A program made the position numbers and the translations under genes. This document shows, piece after piece, positions 7,683 to 16,703 of a stretch of 64,000 nt of DNA. Location of the stretch: contig NC_004369.1 of the NCBI RefSeq assembly GCF_000011305.1, positions 124,001-188,000 on the forward strand. The letters run 5' to 3'. The stretch's first letter is position 1. Each line of letters opens with the position of its first letter. The notes beneath the pieces were generated by a model. It was not told the DNA's origin. It saw nothing but the letters and a program-made list of their open reading frames with translations, and ran no database searches. Source of the stretch: Corynebacterium efficiens YS-314 (lineage in GTDB: Bacteria; Actinomycetota; Actinomycetes; Mycobacteriales; Mycobacteriaceae).

Positions 7683-9644
7683 ATGTCGACCATGCGCCGA
7701 CTCACCCGTTCCACCACCGCTCTCCTCCTGGCAGGCGGCATGGTTCTGGGCAGCGCCTCCGGTGCGCTGGCCCAGGCCCAGGAAATGGTCATTCCGCTGG
7801 ACAGTCTCGGTGTGGGGGAATCCACCACCTTCTTCGGTCGCACCGCGGAGGTACCCTTCACCATTCCAGTCCCACCGGGCACCACACCTGAGGTGTTGAC
7901 CGGCACCTTCCAGCTCCCCGTTGATTTCACCGGTGGGTTCGTGGAGCTCTACAGCGGCGGCAACCTCCTGGCCTCGTTCCCCCTGGCGGCGGAGAACGCC
8001 ACCGCGGGGGTGGAGATCCCCCTTGATCAGGTGGAGGTGACAGGTGACCGTGCCAGCTTCACCCTCCGGGCCGTCATGGATGTAGAGGGGGATCAGTGGT
8101 GCCGTGAGATCCCGGAACTGAGTCTGCTCAACGGTTCGGTGCTCTATTCCGGGGAGGCCGACGCCCCGGAGACCGTGGCGGATTTCCTCCCCCCGATCCT
8201 CAGCACCCTGAGCATCTACGTCCCGAGCGATCCTTCACTGCCGGTGCAGCAGGCCGCCCTGGAACTGGCCACCTCCCTCGAATCCGTCTACCGGGCCTCC
8301 AATATCGATATCCAGATCCTCGATCTACCCGGTAACCGCATGGAACCCGGCCTGCCGGGAGGGTCGCTTGAACGCCAGATCGTGTTCAGTGGCACGGGTG
8401 AACCGGGGATTGAACTGGTCAACGGGGGTGAGGAATCAGCCTTCCTCCGGATCAACGGTGAGGACGGCCAGGTGGGTGACCAGGCACGTCTGCTGGCCGA
8501 CCCCATTCTCAACCTCACCTCCGACAACCAGGTGACAGCCAGTGGTTTCCCTACCCAGATGCATACCTTCCGGGAGATAGCCACCCTCACTGAGCTGGGA
8601 TATTCTGCGCTCACAGCAGAGGGCGTCGGCCAGCCGACCGTCTACCTGACCCTTGAGCGCGCCCGGTTCCAACCCTTCGTGGAATCTGCCGATCTGACAC
8701 TCACCGGCGCCTACACACCACTGGGGGAGGAGCGCGGTGGGGAGATCACCGTAACAGTGGGTGGCAATGTTGTTGACCGGTTCCCCGCGGATGACTCCGG
8801 GGAGATCGACCGGGACATCACCATCCCGGGCAACCAGCTCGGCCGCTACACCGACATCGCGGTGGCGTACCGCACCACCGGTGACGTCAGTTGTGGCACC
8901 ACCCAGCCGGTCGCATTGACCATTGACGGGGAATCCTCGATCACCATCACCGACACCAATGCCCCCAGCCAGGCCGGTTTCCAGGCCTTCCCGGAGGGTC
9001 TCCTCCCCACTGTGGATGTGGCCATGTCCGGGGGCACTGCCGCTGATCTCTCCCGTGCTGCCAGCATCCTCACCGGGGTGCAGTCACTGAGCAACGCACC
9101 ACTGCAGCCACGGATCGTGTCGTGGGACGAAGCGGTGGGAAGCAGCAATCCCACCGTGTTCATCGATGCCGATGGCAACCGGATGGGGGAGATCCCCCGC
9201 CACCTGGCCATGACGGACACCACCCTGACACCGATGACCCGGAGCGGTGGCGGTGGCGGGGCCACCGGCGAACCTGGCTCGGAGGATGTCGATTCCGCGC
9301 GCCAGCTGACCATGTCGGAGGATCTCTCCGCCGGAAGCCTCCAGGCGGTGTGGGATGCAGGCAACGCCCGCATGATCCTCGCGGCCTCCTCCAACCAGAA
9401 CCCCGTTCAGCTCGACCGCCTCCTTGACTGGCTCGGTGAGGATACGGCTCGTTGGGCTGGATTGCAGGGTGATGTCCTGGTGCAGGCGGGTGACCGTGCC
9501 CCCATGGAATTCCAGGTGGAGACCCAGGAACCCCGCCAGCTCATCGACCGCACCAACCTCATGATCGCCATCGCCGTGGGTGCCCTGATCGTCATCGTTG
9601 CGATCGTGGTTCTCCTGGTCGCCATCCGACGTTTCCGCAGGTAA
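7683..9644 (+). CDS. BcsB-like secreted, membrane-anchored polysaccharide synthase subunit (copy 1)
   Basis: 653 residues. A signal peptide (1-31, ending ALAQAQ) is followed by a long extracytoplasmic region and a single C-terminal membrane helix (about 625-648) with a short RRFRR tail. The region LGVGESTTFFGRTAEVPFTI, then VPPGTTPEVLTGTFQLPV, then the Trp-Cys-Arg-Glu-Ile-Pro segment and the PTVFIDADGNRM region match the cellulose synthase regulatory subunit BcsB, which sits beside the BcsA synthase and guides the nascent polymer. GGAG lies six bases before ATG. A second, strongly similar copy follows after 173 bases. The polymer is unknown. Confidence 0.75.
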   Translation: MSTMRRLTRSTTALLLAGGMVLGSASGALAQAQEMVIPLDSLGVGESTTFFGRTAEVPFTIPVPPGTTPEVLTGTFQLPVDFTGGFVELYSGGNLLASFPLAAENATAGVEIPLDQVEVTGDRASFTLRAVMDVEGDQWCREIPELSLLNGSVLYSGEADAPETVADFLPPILSTLSIYVPSDPSLPVQQAALELATSLESVYRASNIDIQILDLPGNRMEPGLPGGSLERQIVFSGTGEPGIELVNGGEESAFLRINGEDGQVGDQARLLADPILNLTSDNQVTASGFPTQMHTFREIATLTELGYSALTAEGVGQPTVYLTLERARFQPFVESADLTLTGAYTPLGEERGGEITVTVGGNVVDRFPADDSGEIDRDITIPGNQLGRYTDIAVAYRTTGDVSCGTTQPVALTIDGESSITITDTNAPSQAGFQAFPEGLLPTVDVAMSGGTAADLSRAASILTGVQSLSNAPLQPRIVSWDEAVGSSNPTVFIDADGNRMGEIPRHLAMTDTTLTPMTRSGGGGGATGEPGSEDVDSARQLTMSEDLSAGSLQAVWDAGNARMILAASSNQNPVQLDRLLDWLGEDTARWAGLQGDVLVQAGDRAPMEFQVETQEPRQLIDRTNLMIAIAVGALIVIVAIVVLLVAIRRFRR

Positions 9645-9817
9645 TACGGGGTATATCCCGGAGGGGCCTGTCAGGAGGGAAGGGGTCGGCGATGGGTGGG
9701 AACCGGTGCGGGAACTACCGTGCTGGAACTCATGCGGGAAGTCTTCCCGTAACGGCAAATCACCTGTATAGTTTCTGGAATACAATATCGTTTGCACCGG
9801 GGCTTTGAGGAGTGCCG

Positions 9818-11896
9818 ATGTTCCTTCCGCGAACTGTGTTCCACCGCGCCATCTCCCGGGTCATGCCCCGCACCCTCGCTGCTGCGCTGGCCACCGGTCT
9901 GATGCTGTCCGCCTCATCCGGTGTACCTGCCCTGGCGCAGGACAACCCCGGCCAGCAGGACACTGACCCGGCACAGGGCACCATCATCACCACCGGTGAT
10001 CTCGGGCTGGGGGAGAGCACAACCTTTCTCGGTCGCACCACCAAGGTGCCCTTCAGCATCATGGTGCCTCCCGGAACCACCCCGGAGGCGCTGACCGGCA
10101 CCTTCCAGCTCCCGGTTGATTTCAGTGGGGGAGTCATCGAGCTGTACAGCGGTGAGCGGTTGCTCACCTCCCTGCCGCTGGAGGTACAGGACAACCTGGC
10201 TGCCGTGGAGATCCCTCTCGACGGGGTTCCGGTGGAGGAGGGCCGCGCGGACTTCACCCTCCGGGCGGTCATGGATGTGGTCGGGGACCAGTGGTGTCGG
10301 GAGATCCCGGAGCTGACCTTCCTGGACGGGGCGGTCCGGTATTCCGGGCAGAGCATCAAGCCCACGGTCGTCGCGGATTTCCTCCCGCCTGTTCTCCGGA
10401 CGTTGAGTCTCTACATCCCGGTTCAGCCCTCGGAGGCCGTGCAGCAGGCCACACTGGAGGTGGCCACCTCACTCGCCTCCGTCTACCGTGCCTCCGGCGT
10501 GGAGGTCCGGGTGGTGGGCCTGCCGGAGGGAAGTGCCCAACCCAGTGCACCGGCGCGTAGCGGGGAGAGACAGATCGTGCTCACCGACACCGGCATCGCC
10601 GGGATAGAGCTGATCAACCCCGGTCAGCAGAATGTGTATCTCCGGATCAACGGCCGGGATGAGCAGGTGGCTGATCAGGCACGCCTGCTCACCGACTCGC
10701 TTCTTCCACTCGCAGCTGACCAACAGGTGACGGGCGCCGGGTTCGGGGCGGTGCCGGGTGTCTCCACCGACATGGCCACCCTGACTGAGCTGGGTAATTA
10801 CAATCTCTCCTCCGAGTCGGTGGGGGGTACCGCTGTGCGGGTGGGTATTGAACGCTCCCGGTTCCGGCCTGTCATCGAATCCGCCGACATCCACCTCACC
10901 GGTAGTTACACCCCGCTGCCGGATGCCAACAACGGGCAGATCAGCGTCCGGGTGGGGGACACGGTCCTGGACTATTTCACCGTGGATGATTCCGGTGAGA
11001 TCGACCGGAAATTCACCCTCCCCGGGGAACTCGCCGACCGGTACACCGAGCTGGTGGTGGAATACCGGACCACCGGTGTTCTCACCTGTGGTGACACCCA
11101 ACCGGTGGGGCTGACCATCAACGGTGACAGCCTGATCACCACCCAGCACACCGATGTTCCGATTCTCTCCGGTTTCCGGTCGCTGCCGCAGATCTTCCAA
11201 CCCACGGTGGACGTCGCGATGACCCAGGGTGATGTGTCCGATGTGTCGCGGGCGGTCAGTCTCCTGACCGGGGTGCAATCCCTGAGCACCACCCGGGTCC
11301 GCCCACAGGTGGTGACCTGGGAGGAGGCAGCAACCAGCACCCGTCCCACGGTGTTCATTGATGCCGAGGGCGAGCGCGCCCGGGAACTGCCGCGTTACCT
11401 CTCGGAGGCCGGGACCACCCTCACAGTGGCCACCCGTGATGGATCCGGCGTGGCAGCCGACGAACTGACACAGGAGGAGAAGGATCGGGCACGTCAGCTC
11501 ACCACAACCGCGAATCTGCCGGCTGGTGGACTCGAGGTTGTCTGGGACGCTGAGGCAGGCCGCATGATCATGGTGGCCTCCTCCAATCGGAACTCCCGGC
11601 AGTTGGACGGTGTGATCCGGTGGCTGGATGAGGACAACACCCGCTGGGCGGGGTTGAACGGTGATGTCCTGATCCAGGTGGTGGACCGCACGCCTGTGGA
11701 GCTCGAGGTGGCAGGCCGCCCTGCTACATCGAACACTGCGACCACATGGGTGGCGGTGGCGGTGGCCGCTGTGGTGATTGCGGTGGTGGTTTCCGTGACG
11801 CTGCTCGTGTCCCAACGGTCCCGGCGATCCCGGCAGTCCCAGCGGGGTCAGGGATCACTCGGTAGCCGCCGCGCAGGCCGACCTGGACGCGGATAG
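9818..11896 (+). CDS. BcsB-like secreted, membrane-anchored polysaccharide synthase subunit (copy 2)
   Basis: 692 residues, paralogous to the preceding gene along its whole length: the segments GLGESTTFLGRTTKVPFSI, PEALTGTFQLPVDFSGG and PTVFIDAEGERARELPRYL match copy 1 almost residue for residue. It has a signal peptide (about 1-42, ending ALAQ), an extracytoplasmic domain, one C-terminal membrane helix and an Arg/Ser/Gly-rich cytoplasmic tail (QRSRRSRQSQRG) that copy 1 lacks. The ATG at 9818 is preferred over GTG 9812 because GAGGAG ends five bases ahead. TATAGT (near 9767) and TACAAT (near 9781) could serve as its own -10 boxes. Two BcsB genes suggest a heteromeric or alternative complex. 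Confidence 0.75.
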   Translation: MFLPRTVFHRAISRVMPRTLAAALATGLMLSASSGVPALAQDNPGQQDTDPAQGTIITTGDLGLGESTTFLGRTTKVPFSIMVPPGTTPEALTGTFQLPVDFSGGVIELYSGERLLTSLPLEVQDNLAAVEIPLDGVPVEEGRADFTLRAVMDVVGDQWCREIPELTFLDGAVRYSGQSIKPTVVADFLPPVLRTLSLYIPVQPSEAVQQATLEVATSLASVYRASGVEVRVVGLPEGSAQPSAPARSGERQIVLTDTGIAGIELINPGQQNVYLRINGRDEQVADQARLLTDSLLPLAADQQVTGAGFGAVPGVSTDMATLTELGNYNLSSESVGGTAVRVGIERSRFRPVIESADIHLTGSYTPLPDANNGQISVRVGDTVLDYFTVDDSGEIDRKFTLPGELADRYTELVVEYRTTGVLTCGDTQPVGLTINGDSLITTQHTDVPILSGFRSLPQIFQPTVDVAMTQGDVSDVSRAVSLLTGVQSLSTTRVRPQVVTWEEAATSTRPTVFIDAEGERARELPRYLSEAGTTLTVATRDGSGVAADELTQEEKDRARQLTTTANLPAGGLEVVWDAEAGRMIMVASSNRNSRQLDGVIRWLDEDNTRWAGLNGDVLIQVVDRTPVELEVAGRPATSNTATTWVAVAVAAVVIAVVVSVTLLVSQRSRRSRQSQRGQGSLGSRRAGRPGRG

Positions 11897-11907
11897 GTGG
11901 GGCGGTG

Positions 11908-13443
11908 ATGGCTGCTGAGATCACCAACCCGGGGACCACCAACCCGGGTACACCACCCGCACAGAGCGTATCGACGACCCGCTGGCTGCGGGGAAGGCCA
12001 GGCATCCGGTCATACACGCTGCGGGGATGGATCCTGGTGTTCAGCCTGGTCGTGGCGTTCCACGATACCTTCTCACGGGTGTTGGAGATGGGTTTCATCG
12101 GCTTTGAACATGACATCCTGCTCGTTTTGTTGATGGCGGCCGTATTGTTCATGGGGCTCGACCGCACCCGGGCGCGTGCCCTGGACATCCACGACCGCGA
12201 GGTGGATTACATCGTCGGCTGCATGGCGTTGATCATCGCCATCACCGTCAAGACACAACTGCTGCCACGCTTCGTCGAGTGGGATGCCCTCCTGCGGTTG
12301 GATATCCTTGCCATCCTGGTGTTCGTCTTCGGTGCCTCCGGACTGCTCTATGGCATGCGGTCCACCCTGCACTTCGGACCCGGGTGGGCATTGTTGTTCC
12401 TCTACAACCCGCCGGTTCACCTGATCGTCAGCACCCTGCTCGGTGGTGGATGGTGGGGGACCGCGATGGCCAATACGCTCGGTCTGGCACTGGCTGTGTC
12501 GGTCGCGCTCAACCGGGATCTGGTTCAGAAGATCTACTTCGGTGTCTTCGCACTGGTGGTGGGAATGATACTGGCCACGGTCATGTGGCTGCTGAATCCC
12601 CCGCCCTTCTATCTCACCCACGTGCCGGGGATTGTCGCCGCCGTTGTTGTTGTGTACAACACCTCCCGTGGCAACCCCGGGCAGTGGTCCTTCCTCCGGT
12701 GGCGTATCCCCACGGTGAAGGACACCCGCTGGGCCACCATCCTGATCCTCATCGCCGTGGTGGTTCTGGCCGTCAACCCCGTGCCCCGCAGTCCCTGGTC
12801 CCCGGACCTGCTGCCGGAGGGCCCGGTGGCACCCTCGACCCCGGGGGTTTCCGTGTCCCCTGACTGGGAGGTCACCGGTTACCGGGAGTACGAATGGGCC
12901 AGCCGGTATTTCGGTCCGGGTTCCTCCCTGGTGAGGCAGGAGCTCACCAGCCGCGAGTACAACCCCGACTGGGATCAGTCCGGGTTGGCGCGCACCGTGG
13001 TGGTGGATACCCTGTTGGCCACTGATTACTACCAGGCCCGTGCTTTTGGCGATGAAACCCTCTATTCGACCCTGACCGGTAGGAAATCAGAATCGCGGAC
13101 GGTGGACCTCGGGTACGGGATTTCAGGGCGCGTGTACACGGTGTTGGATGAATCGGACTTCCTCACCTACACCAAGCTGGTGTTCTCCTGGACCCGGGAG
13201 GACAGTGTGGTGGAGAACATCAGCGTGATCGCGGTGGATGACCACCGTCCGGAGGCCCGTTTCCCCCAGTTGGCACCGTCCCTGGGGCTGATGTTCACAC
13301 AGGTGTTCACCATTTTGTTGCGTGGTAATGCGGTGACCGTGGACACCCAGACCGAGTACAAGGACATGGATCTGGTGACCACTGTCGCCCGCGATATCGT
13401 CGGCTGGCAGATGGAAAGGGACAGAGGGGAGAGGGACCAATGA
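11908..13443 (+). CDS. multi-pass membrane protein of unknown function in the polysaccharide cluster
   Basis: 511 residues. The first ~290 hold 8-9 hydrophobic segments; the last ~210 form a hydrophilic, probably extracytoplasmic domain containing YYQARAFGDETLYSTLTG and FLTYTKLVFSW. Position between BcsB-like and BcsA-like genes implies a role in making, modifying or moving the polymer. The membrane layout plus soluble C-terminal domain faintly recalls exosortase-EpsI proteins, but I cannot place the Cys-Arg-His triad convincingly, so I do not assign that name. ATG 11908 is preferred over GTG 11905. The stop overlaps the next gene's ATG (ATGA), so the two are coupled. Confidence 0.7.
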   Translation: MAAEITNPGTTNPGTPPAQSVSTTRWLRGRPGIRSYTLRGWILVFSLVVAFHDTFSRVLEMGFIGFEHDILLVLLMAAVLFMGLDRTRARALDIHDREVDYIVGCMALIIAITVKTQLLPRFVEWDALLRLDILAILVFVFGASGLLYGMRSTLHFGPGWALLFLYNPPVHLIVSTLLGGGWWGTAMANTLGLALAVSVALNRDLVQKIYFGVFALVVGMILATVMWLLNPPPFYLTHVPGIVAAVVVVYNTSRGNPGQWSFLRWRIPTVKDTRWATILILIAVVVLAVNPVPRSPWSPDLLPEGPVAPSTPGVSVSPDWEVTGYREYEWASRYFGPGSSLVRQELTSREYNPDWDQSGLARTVVVDTLLATDYYQARAFGDETLYSTLTGRKSESRTVDLGYGISGRVYTVLDESDFLTYTKLVFSWTREDSVVENISVIAVDDHRPEARFPQLAPSLGLMFTQVFTILLRGNAVTVDTQTEYKDMDLVTTVARDIVGWQMERDRGERDQ

Positions 13444-14876
13444 TTCTCACACTGGATTCCCCCGAGGAGGACAAGCGCCGGGCGCTCATCCACGCCATCG
13501 ACGGACTCCGGCGCCAGGATCCGCTGGTCTCCGCCGCGGTGGCCTTCACCCGGGGACAGAAGATCTTTTTCATCACCGGCGGGTTGGTGTTCCTCCTGCT
13601 CGCCGTGCTGGCACCCCTGGTGGCACTGATCGTCATCGCGGGTCTGTGCACCCTGATGTACGTGGTCACCCTCACGGACCGCTTCATCATGTTCCGCAAG
13701 GGCCTGCGTGCCGACGCCATCATGAGGGTCACCGATGAGGAGGCCCTTGCCGTACCGGTGGAACGGTTGAAGGCCTATACCATTCTCGTGCCCGCCTATG
13801 GGGAGCCGGAGGTGATCACGCAGCTGGTCACCGCCATGAATTCCTTCGACTACCCACCCCATCTGCTCCAGGTGCTTCTCCTGCTGGAGGAGGATGACCT
13901 GCCCACCATCGAGGCTGCGGAGCGGGCCAATCTGGGGGAGATCTCCACCATCATCAAGGTGCCGCCGGCCCAGCCACGCACCAAACCGAAGGCCTGCAAC
14001 TATGGACTGCATTTCGCCACCGGGGAGATCGTCACCATCTTCGATGCGGAGGACATCCCCGATCCACTGCAGCTGCGCCGGGTGGTGGTGGCCTTCGAGA
14101 ACTCCCCCGCGAATACCGTGTGCGTGCAGTCCCGGCTGTCCTATAGGAATGCCCGACAGAATCTCCTGACCGGGTGGTTCACCATTGAATATGACGTCTG
14201 GTTCAATTTCCTGCTGCCCGGCATCATGCGTATGCAGGCGCCGGTGCCCCTCGGTGGCACCTCGAATCACCTGGTGACGGAGGTGTTGCGGGAACTGGGG
14301 GCGTGGGATCCGTACAACGTCACCGAGGATGCGGATCTGGGTGTGCGTATCGCCGCCCGTGGTTACCGCACCGCGGTTCTGGATTCGGTGACCTGGGAGG
14401 AGGCGAACTCCGACACCATCAACTGGTTACGGCAGCGGTCCCGCTGGTACAAGGGCTACCTCCAGACCTGGTTGGTGTACATGCGCCGCCCGCGGTGGTT
14501 GGTGCGTGAACTGGGTGTGCTTCCTGCTCTCCGGTTCACCTTCCTCATGGCCGGCACCCCGATCGTCGCGGTGTTGAACCTGCTCTTCTGGTATCTGTCC
14601 CTGACCTGGATTCTCGGGCAGCCCGCCACCATCGCCGCGATGTTCCCGCCTCTGGTCTACTACCCGGCGCTGATCTGTCTGATCCTGGGCAACGCCGCCA
14701 CCATGTACATGAACCTCATCGGGTGCCGGGAGGGGCGTGATCCGTTGCTGGTGGTGGCGGTGCTGACCTTCCCCGTGTACTGGCTGCTCATGAGCATCGC
14801 CGCGTTGAAGGGCACGTGGCAGCTGATCACCCGTCCCTCCTACTGGGAGAAGACCGCCCACGGACTGGAGGCATGA
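13440..14876 (+). CDS. family 2 glycosyltransferase, cellulose-synthase (BcsA)-like
   Basis: 478 residues. Two N-terminal membrane helices (about 40-80), a cytoplasmic GT-A catalytic domain (about 108-345) and three or four C-terminal helices. Processive-synthase motifs are present: ILVPAYGEP (115-123), the FDAEDIPDP acid pair at Asp202/Asp205, TED at 295-297 and QRSRW at 332-336. These mark inverting enzymes that polymerise and extrude a beta-linked polymer. There is no C-terminal PilZ domain, so cyclic-di-GMP control of the BcsA type is not expected. It overlaps the genes on both sides by four bases, and two BcsB-like genes lie upstream. Confidence 0.85.
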   Translation: MILTLDSPEEDKRRALIHAIDGLRRQDPLVSAAVAFTRGQKIFFITGGLVFLLLAVLAPLVALIVIAGLCTLMYVVTLTDRFIMFRKGLRADAIMRVTDEEALAVPVERLKAYTILVPAYGEPEVITQLVTAMNSFDYPPHLLQVLLLLEEDDLPTIEAAERANLGEISTIIKVPPAQPRTKPKACNYGLHFATGEIVTIFDAEDIPDPLQLRRVVVAFENSPANTVCVQSRLSYRNARQNLLTGWFTIEYDVWFNFLLPGIMRMQAPVPLGGTSNHLVTEVLRELGAWDPYNVTEDADLGVRIAARGYRTAVLDSVTWEEANSDTINWLRQRSRWYKGYLQTWLVYMRRPRWLVRELGVLPALRFTFLMAGTPIVAVLNLLFWYLSLTWILGQPATIAAMFPPLVYYPALICLILGNAATMYMNLIGCREGRDPLLVVAVLTFPVYWLLMSIAALKGTWQLITRPSYWEKTAHGLEA

Positions 14877-16651
14877 TGGTGGGTGGGAATCCTGCTCTCA
14901 TCGGCGTGCCTCAGGCTGCCCGCATGCCACGTCTGGCGCGGTCCTCCCCGGCGTCGCCCAGCACGATGGTGCCGGATTTCCCGGACCGGAGGGACTGGCG
15001 CAGGCAGGGCGTGGTGGTCTTTATGGGCACCCTGGCGATCTACCTGGCGGTGGCGTGCTGGCTGGCGCTGGATGTCCGGTACTACCTGGGTGATGCCCTC
15101 TCCCGTACCCAGGCGGCGGAATCCATCCTGTATTCGCGCAATCCCAACCTGTCGGTGATGGGGTTCATCTTCACCCCGCTGACCACCCTGGTGCAGCTGC
15201 CACTGGCGGCGGTCGCGCCACATCTCCCGGATCTCACCCGCACCGGGCTCGCCGGGGCGGTGGTGTCGGTGGTGTTCATGGCGGGTGCCTGCCGCCAGCT
15301 GTGGTTGATCGCGGCTGAGCGTGACATCCCCCGGTGGTACGCGGTGGCGGTGGTGGTCATGTTCGCCCTCCACCCGATGATTGTGCTCTATGGGGCGGTG
15401 GGCATGAGTGAGGCCCCGTTCATCTTCGGGGTGTTGTGGGCCTCCCGGCGTCTGATCCGGTGGACCTCCACCGATGACGTCCATGATCTCATCACCGCCG
15501 GTTTCGCCCTCGCGGTGGCCTTCCTGGCCAGGTATGACGCCCTGGTGATGGCGTTCGTGGTCATGCTGCTGGTCGGTGCCATGACCTGGCGGGACCGCCG
15601 CCGGCGCGGATGGAATGACCCGGCGGGTTTCGCCTTCCTGGACATGCTGGTCCTGGTGTGGCCCATCGCCCTGGCGTTTGTGACCTGGACCGGCGCCAGC
15701 TGGTTGTCCACCGGTGAACTGCTGGCACAGTTCACCTCGCAGTACGGCAACGCGGCTGTCATCAGGCAGGAGGGGGGTGGTGAGACCGGCCTCCAGGCGC
15801 TTGTCGACGCCCTCACCCGCACCCTCCTCATCTCACCGGCGTTACCATTACTCCTGGCCGTAGTGATCATTGCGTCCATAAGGCGCGGGGACCGTGAACC
15901 GCTGTTGCCGACGGTGATGATGGTGACGGTGTTGGCCTTCCAGATCCTCACCCACGCCCTGGGTTCCACCTTCGGTCTGATGAGGTTTTTCATCATCGCT
16001 GTTGCCCTGACTGCGGTCCTGCTCATCCAGTTGTTGCCACCGGGCGGGAGATTCCCCACGCTCCGTCCGGGTGCCCTCTACCGGGAGCGACCACGGGCCC
16101 GCACACCCTGGGTCAGTGTGCAGGTGTTCGTCCTCCTGCTTGTTGCGGCCGGCATGGCCGTCACCACCACGGGGTTGGGGTCCCCGCGGTGGGCACCCCA
16201 GGAATTCGCCCTGGCCCAGGTGATCCCCCTGGCGGACAAGGGCACCCTCGCGGAACAAGAACGCCGGATCCGGGTGCTCAAGACCTTCAGCACCGAACGC
16301 TATATCGCCGATCACCTGGACTCCCTCAACCTCGGGGAGAGCACCGTGGTGACCTCGGTGGTCAAGAGCTTCGCGGTGCTGAACGCCTCGGGGAATCAGA
16401 AACAGTTCGTGATCCCCTCCGATGAGGATTTCATCACCATCCTCAACAACCCCTCCGGGTCCGGGGTGCGGTATCTCCTGGTCTCCGAACCGGATCCCGG
16501 TGGGGTGATCTGTCCGATCAACCTGCGCTACCCGGACCTCTATGACACCGGTGCGGGTATCGCCACCCTGGAACTGGAATTCAAGAACCAGGGCGTGGGG
16601 CAACCCAACTGGAGGTTATACCGCGTCCTCAGTGTCCCGGTGGGGCAGTAG
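14876..16651 (+). CDS. GT-C type membrane glycosyltransferase-like protein
   Basis: About 591 residues with 10 or more hydrophobic segments and a soluble C-terminal domain of ~150 residues (QEFALAQVIPLADKG onward). The first periplasmic loop, DVRYYLGDALSRTQAAESI, places acidic residues just after helix 1 as in GT-C enzymes (PMT/ArnT type) that use polyprenyl-phosphate sugars. Two adjacent ATGs (14873 and 14876) overlap the previous stop; 14876 is preferred because GGAGG (14867-14871) would otherwise be one base away. It is the last gene of the polysaccharide cluster; a role in adding a side group to the polymer or a lipid-linked sugar is inferred. Confidence 0.65.
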   Translation: MVGGNPALIGVPQAARMPRLARSSPASPSTMVPDFPDRRDWRRQGVVVFMGTLAIYLAVACWLALDVRYYLGDALSRTQAAESILYSRNPNLSVMGFIFTPLTTLVQLPLAAVAPHLPDLTRTGLAGAVVSVVFMAGACRQLWLIAAERDIPRWYAVAVVVMFALHPMIVLYGAVGMSEAPFIFGVLWASRRLIRWTSTDDVHDLITAGFALAVAFLARYDALVMAFVVMLLVGAMTWRDRRRRGWNDPAGFAFLDMLVLVWPIALAFVTWTGASWLSTGELLAQFTSQYGNAAVIRQEGGGETGLQALVDALTRTLLISPALPLLLAVVIIASIRRGDREPLLPTVMMVTVLAFQILTHALGSTFGLMRFFIIAVALTAVLLIQLLPPGGRFPTLRPGALYRERPRARTPWVSVQVFVLLLVAAGMAVTTTGLGSPRWAPQEFALAQVIPLADKGTLAEQERRIRVLKTFSTERYIADHLDSLNLGESTVVTSVVKSFAVLNASGNQKQFVIPSDEDFITILNNPSGSGVRYLLVSEPDPGGVICPINLRYPDLYDTGAGIATLELEFKNQGVGQPNWRLYRVLSVPVGQ

Positions 16652-16703
16652 GATCAGACTGAACCCGTATCCACCCTCATCCCCGTATTTTCAGGAGCCC
16701 CCA

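Noticed and set aside
10469..11815. 448-codon minus-strand frame opposite BcsB copy 2
   Set aside because: Composition typical of an antisense reading; no start signal or family.
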